64,000 nt of DNA from an uncultured Treponema sp. GTDB lineage: Bacteria; Spirochaetota; Spirochaetia; Treponematales; Treponemataceae. This document shows positions 49,244 through 56,289 of the stretch, one piece after another. A program made the position numbers and the translations under genes. The notes beneath the pieces are model-generated. The model was not told the DNA's origin. It made no database searches and saw only the letters and a program-made list of their open reading frames with translations. The stretch covers positions 15,441-79,440 of the forward strand of contig CAJUBD010000015.1 in the NCBI GenBank assembly GCA_910584475.1, read 5' to 3'. Numbering within the stretch: position 1 is the stretch's first letter; every line of letters starts with the position of its first letter.

Positions 49244-49626
49244 TGACGAAAATCCTTCTCGTAAAAAAAGAAGGCGAATTGCGTTGTTCGGCGAGCGGAC
49301 ACGCGGGCTTTGCGGAAAAAGGCTCTGACATCGCTTGCGCGGCGGTCACGGTTCTGTTGCGTACGGCTATGCAGGCTCTTTGCGGCGATTCGCAAATCGA
49401 GTTTGCGAGTGCCGTTCCCGCGCGTTCGGAATCGAGCTTGGAAAAAGTTCGGCGCGGAGAGCTTGAGTTTTCGGCGCGAGCTAAGGAAGGCTTGGCTTTG
49501 GAAGAAAAATCCTCTGTCAAGACAAAAATCGAATTTTTGGCGGAATATCTTTCGCTCGGCTTTGAAAGCCTTCGCAAGGAATTTCCGCGCAATGTGGAAT
49601 ACATGGAGGTTGAAAGTCTGCGCTGA
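49243..49626 (+). CDS. prp: Ribosomal-processing cysteine protease Prp
   Basis: 127 residues. The family signature is clear: CSASGHAGFAEKGSDIACAAVTVLLRTA contains the catalytic His (GHAG) and Cys (IACAAV). It lies between rplU and rpmA, its characteristic place. In Firmicutes Prp removes an N-terminal extension from L27; here the rpmA product shows no such extension. Translation is coupled to rplU by a one-base overlap. Confidence 0.9.
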   Translation: MTKILLVKKEGELRCSASGHAGFAEKGSDIACAAVTVLLRTAMQALCGDSQIEFASAVPARSESSLEKVRRGELEFSARAKEGLALEEKSSVKTKIEFLAEYLSLGFESLRKEFPRNVEYMEVESLR

Positions 49627-49648
49627 AATATCGCGCGGAGTTTTGACA

Positions 49649-49685
49649 CGGGTTTGCGTCGCAAGCTCGTTTATATATATAGGAG
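49649..49685 (+). promoter_or_regulatory. Short leader-element relative before rpmA
   Basis: CGGGTTTGCG-t-CGCAAGCTCG (49649-49669), then TTTATATATAT and AGGAG. This matches hairpin 1 plus link plus Shine-Dalgarno of the three-stem leaders, without stems 2 and 3. Confidence 0.6.
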
Positions 49686-49692
49686 AAGTAAA

Positions 49693-49944
49693 ATGGGAAG
49701 AAGTAAGGGCGGAAGCGGCGCGAAAAACGGTCGCGACTCAAATCCGAAACACTTGGGAGTCAAGAAATTCGGCGGTGAATTTGTCACTGCCGGCTCAATC
49801 ATCGTAAAGCAGCGCGGCACTAAATTTCATCCGGGCAAAAACACGAAACGCGCGGGAGATGACAGCATTTTCGCGGTTGCGGACGGAAACGTTCTTTTCC
49901 ACGAGCGCAAAAACAGAAAGTACATTTCTGTGGTGGAAGCGTAG
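49693..49944 (+). CDS. rpmA: 50S ribosomal protein L27
   Basis: 83 residues from ATG 49693 with AGGAG upstream. GRSKGGSGAKNGRDSNPKHL, GVKKFGGEFVTAGSIIVKQRG and HPGKNTKRAGDDSIFA are L27 signatures. The N-terminus is short and basic, directly reaching the G-G-S-x-x-N-G-R-D segment near the peptidyl transferase centre. The Prp cleavage motif (L-x-x-F-F-A) is absent. Confidence 0.97.
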   Translation: MGRSKGGSGAKNGRDSNPKHLGVKKFGGEFVTAGSIIVKQRGTKFHPGKNTKRAGDDSIFAVADGNVLFHERKNRKYISVVEA

Positions 49945-49966
49945 GCGCGTTTCTCAGAGTCTTGAT

Positions 49967-49996
49967 GCCCGGCAAATTTTGTCGGGCGTTTTTTTT
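49967..49996 (+). terminator. Terminator after rpmA
   Basis: GCCCGGC-aaatttt-GTCGGGC then a T8 run. It lies before obgE, so obgE may depend on read-through or on a promoter of its own that I could not identify. Confidence 0.75.
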
Positions 49997-50005
49997 GAAG
50001 CGGAA

Positions 50006-51106
50006 ATGATTCAGTTTGCGGACGAAGCGTTAATCGAAGTTTCCTCGGGCAAAGGCGGCAACGGCTGCATTTCGTTCAGGCGTGAAAAATACATTCCTCT
50101 CGGCGGTCCTTCTGGCGGCGACGGCGGCAAGGGCGGGGATGTGGTGTTCGCGGTGAAGCGGAACATGCGCACGCTGTTCAAACTGCGTCGTAATCCCATT
50201 TCACGCGCGAAAAACGGTTCTGACGGAATGAGTTGGAACAAGCACGGCAAAAACGGCGAGGATTTGGTGGTCTTCGTGCCGCCGGGAACTGCTATTCGCG
50301 ATGCGGAAAGCGGAGAACTCATTTTTGAATTCACGACACAAGCGGAAGACGAAAGATTCGTTTTTTTAAAAGGCGGCAACGGCGGCTGGGGCAACATACA
50401 TTTCAAGACCTCGACGAACCAAGCGCCGAGAATCGCGAACAGAGGCGCGCCCGGCGAAACGAGAAGACTTCGGTTGGAACTGAGCATTATGGCGGATGTC
50501 GGCCTTGTGGGATTTCCGAACGCCGGAAAGTCGTCGCTTTTGACGGCTTTCACGAACGCGCGCCCGAAAATCGCGCCTTATCCTTTTACTACGAAAATTC
50601 CGAATCTCGGAGTGCTTCGCGTGGACGACGAGCGCGACATAATCATCGCGGACATTCCCGGCATCATTGAGGGCGCGAGCGAAGGCGTGGGGCTTGGCAC
50701 AAAATTCCTCAAGCACATTTCACGCACGCAATGCCTGCTTTTTATGGTCGACGCTTCGGATGAAAATTATCTTTCGGCTTACGACACGCTGGTGAACGAA
50801 GTTTCAGCGTACTCTGAGGAGCTCGCGAAAAAGCCGCGCCTAGTCCTTTGCAACAAAATCGACATCGAAGGCGCGAAAGAGCGCGCCGATGAAATCGCGA
50901 AGAAAATCCGCGCGGGCGACGACAAAATCCAAGTTATTCCGGTTTCTGTTCAAGAAAACTACGGAATGAAAAGCGCGAAAAACGCAATCATTGCTCTGGC
51001 GGCCAGCTCAGAAAATCTTCACGAGGAAAAGGTAAATTCGTTTTTGGCTGAGCGCGAATCAATCGATGATGAAGCGGATGTCCAATATCCGGGGAGCGAA
51101 AGTTGA
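50006..51106 (+). CDS. obgE: GTPase ObgE/CgtA
   Basis: 366 residues from ATG 50006; an upstream in-frame start would run through the terminator. The Obg domain (about 1-158) is glycine-rich (SGKGGNGCISFRREKY, GGPSGGDGGKGGDVVF). The G domain has GFPNAGKSSLLTAF (G1), PFTT (G2), DIPGIIEGA (G3), NKID (G4) and a final SV-Q (G5). It assists 50S assembly and stress signalling. It overlaps nadD by four bases. The C-terminal extension of some Obg proteins is missing. Confidence 0.96.
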   Translation: MIQFADEALIEVSSGKGGNGCISFRREKYIPLGGPSGGDGGKGGDVVFAVKRNMRTLFKLRRNPISRAKNGSDGMSWNKHGKNGEDLVVFVPPGTAIRDAESGELIFEFTTQAEDERFVFLKGGNGGWGNIHFKTSTNQAPRIANRGAPGETRRLRLELSIMADVGLVGFPNAGKSSLLTAFTNARPKIAPYPFTTKIPNLGVLRVDDERDIIIADIPGIIEGASEGVGLGTKFLKHISRTQCLLFMVDASDENYLSAYDTLVNEVSAYSEELAKKPRLVLCNKIDIEGAKERADEIAKKIRAGDDKIQVIPVSVQENYGMKSAKNAIIALAASSENLHEEKVNSFLAERESIDDEADVQYPGSES

Positions 51107-51768
51107 AGATAGCGATTTATGGCGGAAGTTTCAATCCGATTCACATCGGGCATTTGTCTTTGGCGGATGATGTGGCTACTACCTTGAATTATGACAAAAT
51201 ACTTTTCGTGCCGACTTTTATCCCGCCGCACAAGCAGTTTTTGGCTTCTGTGTCTCCTACGAGCCGAATGGCGATGTTGGAGGCGGCGATCGCGGACAAC
51301 GATAGATTTGAAATAGAACCGTGCGAGGTTCAGCGCGGAGGAATTTCGTACACAATCGACACGGTGAAATTCCTGATGAAAAAATACGAAGGAAAGCTGG
51401 AAGGAAAACTCGGCTTGATTTTGGGGCAGGAAATCGCGGCGGAATTCGGAAAGTGGAAAAGTCCCGACGAAGTGGTCGAGCTTTGCGACATAATAATTGG
51501 GAGGCGAAAAAGCCTTAACGACCGCCGCGCCGTCGCGTTGAACAAGCCGCGCGGAGATTATGTCGGCGGAGTCGACGCCAGCGGAAATTTTATGGACATA
51601 GACAAGTCGTTCAAATGGCCGCATGTCCTGTTTAACAATTTCATCGTTCCCGTCTCTTCAAGCGAAGTCCGCGCCCGCATCGCAGGCGGATTCGGCTGGA
51701 GATATTTGGTGCCGCCGGCAGTTTATGAATACATTGTATCGAACAGGCTCTATGGATACAAACAATAA
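51103..51768 (+). CDS. nadD: Nicotinate-nucleotide adenylyltransferase
   Basis: 221 residues starting at TTG 51103, with GGGGAG upstream; there is no nearby ATG in frame. KIAIYGGSFNPIHIGHLSLA (about 2-21) is the nucleotidyltransferase motif, and the late ISSSEVR-type motif reads VSSSEVRARIAGG (about 184-196). It adenylates nicotinate mononucleotide, one step before NadE, which is also in this window. The stop of obgE overlaps its start, and yqeK starts 17 bases before its end. Confidence 0.95.
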   Translation: MKIAIYGGSFNPIHIGHLSLADDVATTLNYDKILFVPTFIPPHKQFLASVSPTSRMAMLEAAIADNDRFEIEPCEVQRGGISYTIDTVKFLMKKYEGKLEGKLGLILGQEIAAEFGKWKSPDEVVELCDIIIGRRKSLNDRRAVALNKPRGDYVGGVDASGNFMDIDKSFKWPHVLFNNFIVPVSSSEVRARIAGGFGWRYLVPPAVYEYIVSNRLYGYKQ

Positions 51769-52345
51769 AAGCAATTTGACGGAAATTACCGAAAGCGTAA
51801 GGAAGTATGCGCTGGCAGCTGTGAGCGAAAGCCGCTACAAGCACAGCGTCCGCGTCGCAGAAACTTGCGTAATGCTTTGCCGCCGCTATGGGCTTGACGA
51901 AAGTCTCGGCTACTTTGTCGGAATCGCGCACGACATCTGCAAAAGCATGGATGGCGACGTTCTTTTGAAGATCGCCTCGCGCGACGGATGCGAAATCGGC
52001 GCGCTTGAAACGGAAAGGCCTTCGCTTTTGCACGGACGCGCCGCCGCCGTAAAATTGCGCGAGGATTGGGGTGTTTCGGACGAAAGCGTGCTTGAGGCCG
52101 TGGCGAACCACACGTTCGGAAAAGCCGGAATGTGCGACTTGGCGAAAGTCCTTTATGTCGCCGACAAAATCGAGCCGGGGCGCGAGAATGTCACGGAAGA
52201 ATATATGAGGCGGCTTTTTAAAATGGATTTGGACGGAATGATGCGGACCGTCATAAAGGAAAGCATGGACTATCTCAAGGGCAAAGGAAAGGGCGTAAGC
52301 CCGCAGACTAAGGCTCTTTACAAAAGTCTGAAAGGGAAGCGATAA
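51752..52345 (+). CDS. yqeK: HD-domain protein YqeK, probable Ap4A hydrolase
   Basis: 197 residues from ATG 51752, inside the end of nadD. SRYKHSVRVAETCVML (His), GIAHDICKSM (HD pair) and EAVANHTFG (His) make up the HD metal site. KVLYVADKIEPGR is the characteristic YqeK motif. Family members cleave diadenosine tetraphosphate symmetrically. The order nadD-yqeK is widely conserved. Confidence 0.92.
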   Translation: MDTNNKSNLTEITESVRKYALAAVSESRYKHSVRVAETCVMLCRRYGLDESLGYFVGIAHDICKSMDGDVLLKIASRDGCEIGALETERPSLLHGRAAAVKLREDWGVSDESVLEAVANHTFGKAGMCDLAKVLYVADKIEPGRENVTEEYMRRLFKMDLDGMMRTVIKESMDYLKGKGKGVSPQTKALYKSLKGKR

Positions 52346-52352
52346 AATATAG

Positions 52353-53552
52353 ATGCGCATAAAACGTGAACATAAAGGTATGATTTTTCTCGTCTTGATT
52401 GCGATCATAATAGTCGCTATGATTTTGTCGGTCTATCTATATATGCGGGCCGATTCCATTCATGACAGGCTGAAAGTCGATCCGGTCATAAAATCCCTTA
52501 TTTTGGTGGAAGATCAGGGAGACTTGCTTTTCGCCGAAGTGTTTCTGTGCTATCCTGAATCCGGTCGAGGGGCTTTGGTCGCGATTCCCGAAAATACCGG
52601 CGGAATATACAATTCGCTTGGTCGCATAGACCGAATCGATTCAGTCTACAAGGAAAAAGGACTTGACGCGTTCAAAAGGGAAGTCGAAAAGCTCATCGAC
52701 ATGGAAATCAATTTTACGATGAGAATTTCTCTCGACAATTTCCAAAGAATATCCGACCTTTTGGGAGGGCTTAGGGTGTTCATCCCTTCTCCGATTGACG
52801 AGCGCGGAGATGACGGACAGATTTGGCTTTTGCCGAGCGGCTCGGTGCGGCTTTTGGGCGGAAAAGTGCGCGTGTATATGACTTACCGCATGGAAGACGA
52901 AGATGATTCTGCCGTGCGCGAGCGGCGGCAGGTGATGGTCGTCGCGCTGCTTTCCGCGCTCAAAGAAAACAAGTCGGTTATTTTGAACAAGAACAATTTC
53001 GATGAATTTTCATCGTGCTTTTCCACGAATTTGAGCAAAAAATATTTTGTGGAATTTTTCGACATAATCACTACGATTGACTACGAGCGGATCACGCAGC
53101 TTGAAGTTACGGGGCTGAACCAAAATGTCGACGGAAAAGTCCTGCTTTATCCGTTCAGGAACGGCGACTTCATAAAGGAAGTCGTTCGCCGCGCCGCTAC
53201 ATCGATAATTTCCTCGACTGACATGTCGAACGACCGCACTTATTCGATAGAAATCCAAAACGGCACTTTAGTGCGCGGGCTTGCGCACAATACGCAGATT
53301 TTGTTGCAAGGCGCGGGATTTGACGTGATAAATGCCACGAACGCGCCTAGGGATGACTACGAGGAGACTGAAATAATCGACTTGATTGGAAACCGCGACG
53401 CCGCAAAGTCGATCGGAGACTTCATCCGCTGCACCAAAATCACTGAAATGTCCGTGGCGCAAGACGGCGAGGAAGTCGACGTCCCGAATTACGACTTCAT
53501 ACTGATTTTGGGAAGCGACTTCGACGGCCGATGGGTGCACGGCCAAAACTAG
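52353..53552 (+). CDS. LytR-CpsA-Psr (LCP) family protein with LytR C-terminal domain
   Basis: 399 residues. One N-terminal membrane helix (about 10-32) anchors the protein. The LCP domain (about 60-270) has VAIPENTGG, the FQRISDLLGGLRVFIP core and a YMTYRMEDEDDSAVRERRQ stretch that replaces the usual R-x-R-x-D-x-x-R pattern. The C-terminal LytR_C domain (about 290-390) reads IEIQNGT-x-G-A-A-type IEIQNGTLVRGLAHNTQILL. Classic LCP enzymes attach polymers to peptidoglycan; the altered arginine motif leaves activity uncertain. It follows yqeK with a 7-bp gap. Confidence 0.8.
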   Translation: MRIKREHKGMIFLVLIAIIIVAMILSVYLYMRADSIHDRLKVDPVIKSLILVEDQGDLLFAEVFLCYPESGRGALVAIPENTGGIYNSLGRIDRIDSVYKEKGLDAFKREVEKLIDMEINFTMRISLDNFQRISDLLGGLRVFIPSPIDERGDDGQIWLLPSGSVRLLGGKVRVYMTYRMEDEDDSAVRERRQVMVVALLSALKENKSVILNKNNFDEFSSCFSTNLSKKYFVEFFDIITTIDYERITQLEVTGLNQNVDGKVLLYPFRNGDFIKEVVRRAATSIISSTDMSNDRTYSIEIQNGTLVRGLAHNTQILLQGAGFDVINATNAPRDDYEETEIIDLIGNRDAAKSIGDFIRCTKITEMSVAQDGEEVDVPNYDFILILGSDFDGRWVHGQN

Positions 53553-53569
53553 AAAATCATTCGCTCGCT

Positions 53570-53920
53570 TCAGTCGATTTCGAGAATTTTTCCCGCGTGC
53601 CAAAGTTTTTCCAAATCGTAGAATGCGCGCGCTTCCTTCGACATAAGGTGCACGACAATCGCGCCCATGTCAATCAAATTCCAGTCGTCGCCCGAGGGCA
53701 TTTTTTTGTTCGATTGGCGCGTTTCAAGTCCGTTCTTTTTGGCGAATTCATTTACCTGTTTGAAGATCCCCTGCCATTGTGCGCTTGAGTTTACGGTCGC
53801 AATCACAAAATAGTCCGTCCAGCTGTTCAGCTCTGAAATGTTTATGAGCACGGTGTCCGCGCCCTTTCCATCACGCACGATGTGCGCGATTTCCTTCGCG
53901 TATACTTCTATATTTTCCAT
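53570..53920 (-). CDS. rsfS: Ribosomal silencing factor RsfS
   Basis: 116 residues from ATG 53920 with GGAGG upstream. ENIEVYAKEIAHIVRDGKGADTVLINI, NSWTDYFVIATVNSSAQ and WNLIDMGAIVVHLMSKEARAFYDLEKLW are the family hallmarks. It binds L14 and blocks subunit joining during starvation. Usually rsfS lies downstream of yqeK in the same direction; here it is inverted and converges on the LCP gene with a 17-bp gap. Confidence 0.95.
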   Translation of the reverse strand: MENIEVYAKEIAHIVRDGKGADTVLINISELNSWTDYFVIATVNSSAQWQGIFKQVNEFAKKNGLETRQSNKKMPSGDDWNLIDMGAIVVHLMSKEARAFYDLEKLWHAGKILEID

Positions 53921-53924
53921 ATGT

Positions 53925-54059
53925 TTATTCCTCCATGCCTTCCGTGTCAATGTGAATTTCAAAGTCCGCGAAACTTTCAGCCATTTCGTCATCCTCAAAG
54001 TCGGTGAATTTGTCGTCCGCCAAGTCTGCCTCGTCGGTAAAAATTTTCGGATAGCCCAT
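53925..54059 (-). CDS. 44-residue acidic protein upstream of rsfS
   Basis: The frame from ATG 54059 encodes MGYPKIFTDEADLADDKFTD and continues to EGMEE, 44 residues, of which about 17 are Asp or Glu and only three are Lys. A promoter with its -10 box six bases before this ATG, and the end of the frame carrying the rsfS Shine-Dalgarno, argue for real translation coupled to rsfS. No family recognised. Confidence 0.6.
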   Translation of the reverse strand: MGYPKIFTDEADLADDKFTDFEDDEMAESFADFEIHIDTEGMEE

Positions 54060-54065
54060 GATTTC

Positions 54066-54094
54066 ATATTAAGGGAAAAAAGGCTTTTGGTCAA
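54066..54094 (-). promoter_or_regulatory. Promoter of the small acidic ORF and rsfS
   Basis: Minus strand: TTGACC (complement of 54089-54094), 17-bp spacer, TAATAT (complement of 54066-54071). The ATG is six bases downstream. Confidence 0.75.
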
Positions 54095-54116
54095 GTCCCG
54101 CATTTGACTCAAAACA

Positions 54117-54192
54117 ATTTGACGCAGATGAAAAAGATTACGCGCAAGTATAAAAACTTTACGCGTTCAATCCTGGAATATCCGTGTCAAAT
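54117..54192. repeat. Small element with inverted ends
   Basis: ATTTGACGCAGAT (54117-54129) and the complement of 54180-54192 (ATTTGACACGGAT) match at 11 of 13 positions. A related end sequence occurs at 48627. No coding capacity. Confidence 0.55.
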
Positions 54193-54275
54193 CGCGTCCA
54201 ATTATCTGCATTTTATCCGCACTTGGTTTGCGTTCGGTTTTTCGCATTTCCATTTGATAATTTTTCTCAAACCAC

Positions 54276-54303
54276 TTGACAAAAAATAAAATGTCGTTAT
54301 AAT
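54276..54303 (+). promoter_or_regulatory. ispE promoter
   Basis: TTGACA (54276-54281), 16-bp spacer, TATAAT (54298-54303). ATG 54314 is ten bases downstream, leaving a leader of only a few bases. Confidence 0.8.
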
Positions 54304-54313
54304 TGATAAAGAT

Positions 54314-55174
54314 ATGTCGGATGGAATTTCTGTTGCTGCGCCGGCCAAAATCAATTTGGGTTTGCGCGTCCTTGGAAAAAGGCGCGACGGTTTCCACGGC
54401 ATTCAAAGCATTTTTCAGACTGTCGGTTTGCGCGATGAACTTTTCGTAAAGCCACTTTCTGAAAAAAACGTCTGTCGCATTCATTGCGAGCAGATGACGC
54501 TTCCAAAGAAAAACACTTTGAGCGCGGCATATGAGGCTTGCGCGGAAATTTTTGGCGGGGATGTTCCCGGCGTGGAAGTGACGCTTGAAAAACGCATTCC
54601 GTCCGGCGGCGGTTTGGGCGGAGGTTCTTCGGACGCGGCGGCTTTGATTTTCGCGCTGAAAAAACTTGGCGTGAAGGTTTCAAAAGATGCGGCGCATGAG
54701 GTCGCGTTGAAAGTCGGAAGCGACGTGTTTTTTTTCTTGGAATGCGAAGCGCGCGAGAATTTCGCGGCTTTGGTTCAGGGCAGGGGAGAGCTTGTAGAGC
54801 CGATTTCCTCCAGGGCGGATTTGCATTGGATTTTTGTTTTTCCGGGAGTTTTCTCTTCGACGCCTCGGGCCTATGCTCGAATCGATGAGGCGCGCGCCTG
54901 TGAAAAACTTGCGATAGATTTTGAGGCTTGCGATTTAGAAAATATTTATAGGAGGCCTATCAAAGACTGGAATTTTACGAATGATTTTACTTCTGTAGTG
55001 GCCGAAGAGTATCAGGAAATAAGGCGGGCGTTGGAGGACGTGAGGTCAACTGGCGCTTCGTTTTATGATATGTCAGGCTCGGGCTCCACGGTTTTTGGCG
55101 TGTACGAGGATGCGTCGCATCTTGAGGCGGCAAACCAGTGGTTGTCTGACAAATGGGAAACAGTATCTTTGTAA
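54314..55174 (+). CDS. ispE: 4-diphosphocytidyl-2-C-methyl-D-erythritol kinase
   Basis: 286 residues. The GHMP-kinase features are present: APAKINLGLRVLGKRRDGFH (about 8-27), the glycine-rich ATP loop PSGGGLGGGSSDAAALIFAL (about 96-115), and a late SGSGSTVFGVY (about 255-265). It phosphorylates CDP-methylerythritol in the non-mevalonate isoprenoid pathway. No ribosome-binding site is visible, in line with a near-leaderless message. spoVG follows after 10 bases. Confidence 0.95.
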   Translation: MSDGISVAAPAKINLGLRVLGKRRDGFHGIQSIFQTVGLRDELFVKPLSEKNVCRIHCEQMTLPKKNTLSAAYEACAEIFGGDVPGVEVTLEKRIPSGGGLGGGSSDAAALIFALKKLGVKVSKDAAHEVALKVGSDVFFFLECEARENFAALVQGRGELVEPISSRADLHWIFVFPGVFSSTPRAYARIDEARACEKLAIDFEACDLENIYRRPIKDWNFTNDFTSVVAEEYQEIRRALEDVRSTGASFYDMSGSGSTVFGVYEDASHLEAANQWLSDKWETVSL

Positions 55175-55184
55175 GGGGAAGCTT

Positions 55185-55466
55185 ATGCAAATTACAGAGT
55201 TGCGCATACGCAAGGTTACGGGCGAGGGCAAACTCCGCGCCTATGTGACAATTACATTCGATAACTGCTTTGTTGTACATAATGTAAAAATTATCGAAGG
55301 GAAAGACGGTTTGTTTGTGGCGATGCCTAGCAAAAAGACTGCGAACGGCGAGTACAAAGATGTCGCGCATCCGATCAGCCCTGAATTCCGCGCTGAAATT
55401 CAAAACAAGATTTTGGATGAATACAACGCGGGACATGTAATGGAAGCGTCTCCTTCTGCGGAATAG
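55185..55466 (+). CDS. spoVG: SpoVG family nucleic-acid-binding regulator
   Basis: 93 residues from ATG 55185 with AAGGGGAA upstream. MQITELRIRKVTGEGKLRAYVTITFDNCFVVHNVKIIEGKDGLFVAMPSKK spans the whole family core (key segments KLRAYVTITFD, FVVHNVKIIEG and LFVAMPSKK). SpoVG binds RNA and DNA; in Borrelia it regulates other genes. Its place before rplY is conserved in spirochaetes. Confidence 0.95.
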   Translation: MQITELRIRKVTGEGKLRAYVTITFDNCFVVHNVKIIEGKDGLFVAMPSKKTANGEYKDVAHPISPEFRAEIQNKILDEYNAGHVMEASPSAE

Positions 55467-55519
55467 ACGCTTTTGTCGGGGGCTGGCTTTCAGTCTCCGC
55501 AATTTGAATTGTAATTCTT

Positions 55520-55592
55520 TGGGACATCGGCAAGTGGTAAGCCAACGGCTTTTGGTGCCGTCATTCCCCAGGTTCGAATCCTGGTGTCCCAG
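55520..55592 (+). tRNA. tRNA-Gln (anticodon UUG)
   Basis: Acceptor TGGGACA pairs with TGTCCCA, discriminator G. Anticodon arm ACGGC-TTTTGGT-GCCGT has anticodon TTG, and the T-arm is CCAGG-TTCGAAT-CCTGG. CCA is not encoded. It lies between spoVG and rplY. Confidence 0.95.
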
Positions 55593-55668
55593 TTTTGCCG
55601 CTTTCTTTGAAGGCGGCGGACAATGTAGTTTAAATTCATTCTACGAATCTTTTTTAGAGGAGCCTAAA

Positions 55669-56220
55669 ATGGAACAGCTTGTGATTAACGCAAAGACCCG
55701 CACGACGACGGGAAAGGCGGAGGCGAAAAGGATGCGCAAACAGGGGATTTTGCCCGCTGTTTTGTACAATTCTGAAGGAAAGTCTACTATGGTTCAGGTG
55801 GACGAGGTGGAATTCAACAAAGTGTGGCGCAGCATCACTTCTTCTACGCTCGTCACGTTGAATTTGGATGGCACGAACCATGACGTGTTCATCAAGGACA
55901 CCGAATACAATATCCGCAACGACAAGGTTTTGCACGCGGATTTCTACGAGCCGGCTGCGGACAAGGCGGTAGTGTTCAGGTTGCCGGTGCATTGCGTGGG
56001 AACTCCGGCGGGCGTTCTCAAAGGCGGCTTTCTTTTGAAGCGCCTTCCGCAAGTTACGGTAAAGGCCGTCGCGAAGAAAATTCCCGCGCGTGTCGAAGCG
56101 GACATTTCCGCTGTCAATATCGGCGAAAGTTTTTGCGTAAAAGACTTGAAATTGGGCGACGGGGTTGCGATTGTCGAAAGCCCTGACTCAAAGCTTGCGA
56201 GCGTCGTTCCTTCAAGATAG
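55669..56220 (+). CDS. rplY: 50S ribosomal protein L25 (CTC/TL5 form)
   Basis: 183 residues, the two-domain form. Residues 1-90 are the 5S rRNA-binding L25 domain (TTTGKAEAKRMRKQGILPAVLY). The C-terminal domain (about 95-183) has FRLPVHCVGTPAGVLKGGFL and LGDGVAIVESPDSKLASV. Start ATG 55669 has GAGGAG nine bases upstream. The neighbouring order is spoVG, rplY, tilS; the pth gene usual at this place is missing. Confidence 0.95.
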   Translation: MEQLVINAKTRTTTGKAEAKRMRKQGILPAVLYNSEGKSTMVQVDEVEFNKVWRSITSSTLVTLNLDGTNHDVFIKDTEYNIRNDKVLHADFYEPAADKAVVFRLPVHCVGTPAGVLKGGFLLKRLPQVTVKAVAKKIPARVEADISAVNIGESFCVKDLKLGDGVAIVESPDSKLASVVPSR

Positions 56221-56289
56221 TCAAAGCCGAAATTGCCATGCTTTTTCCGAATGTCATTTTTTGGAGAATGCATGGCATAAATTTGTCTG

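Noticed and set aside
55593..55620. Terminator after tRNA-Gln (GCCGC..GGCGGC)
   Set aside because: The stem is not followed by a T-run and lies within the leader to rplY, so termination cannot be supported.
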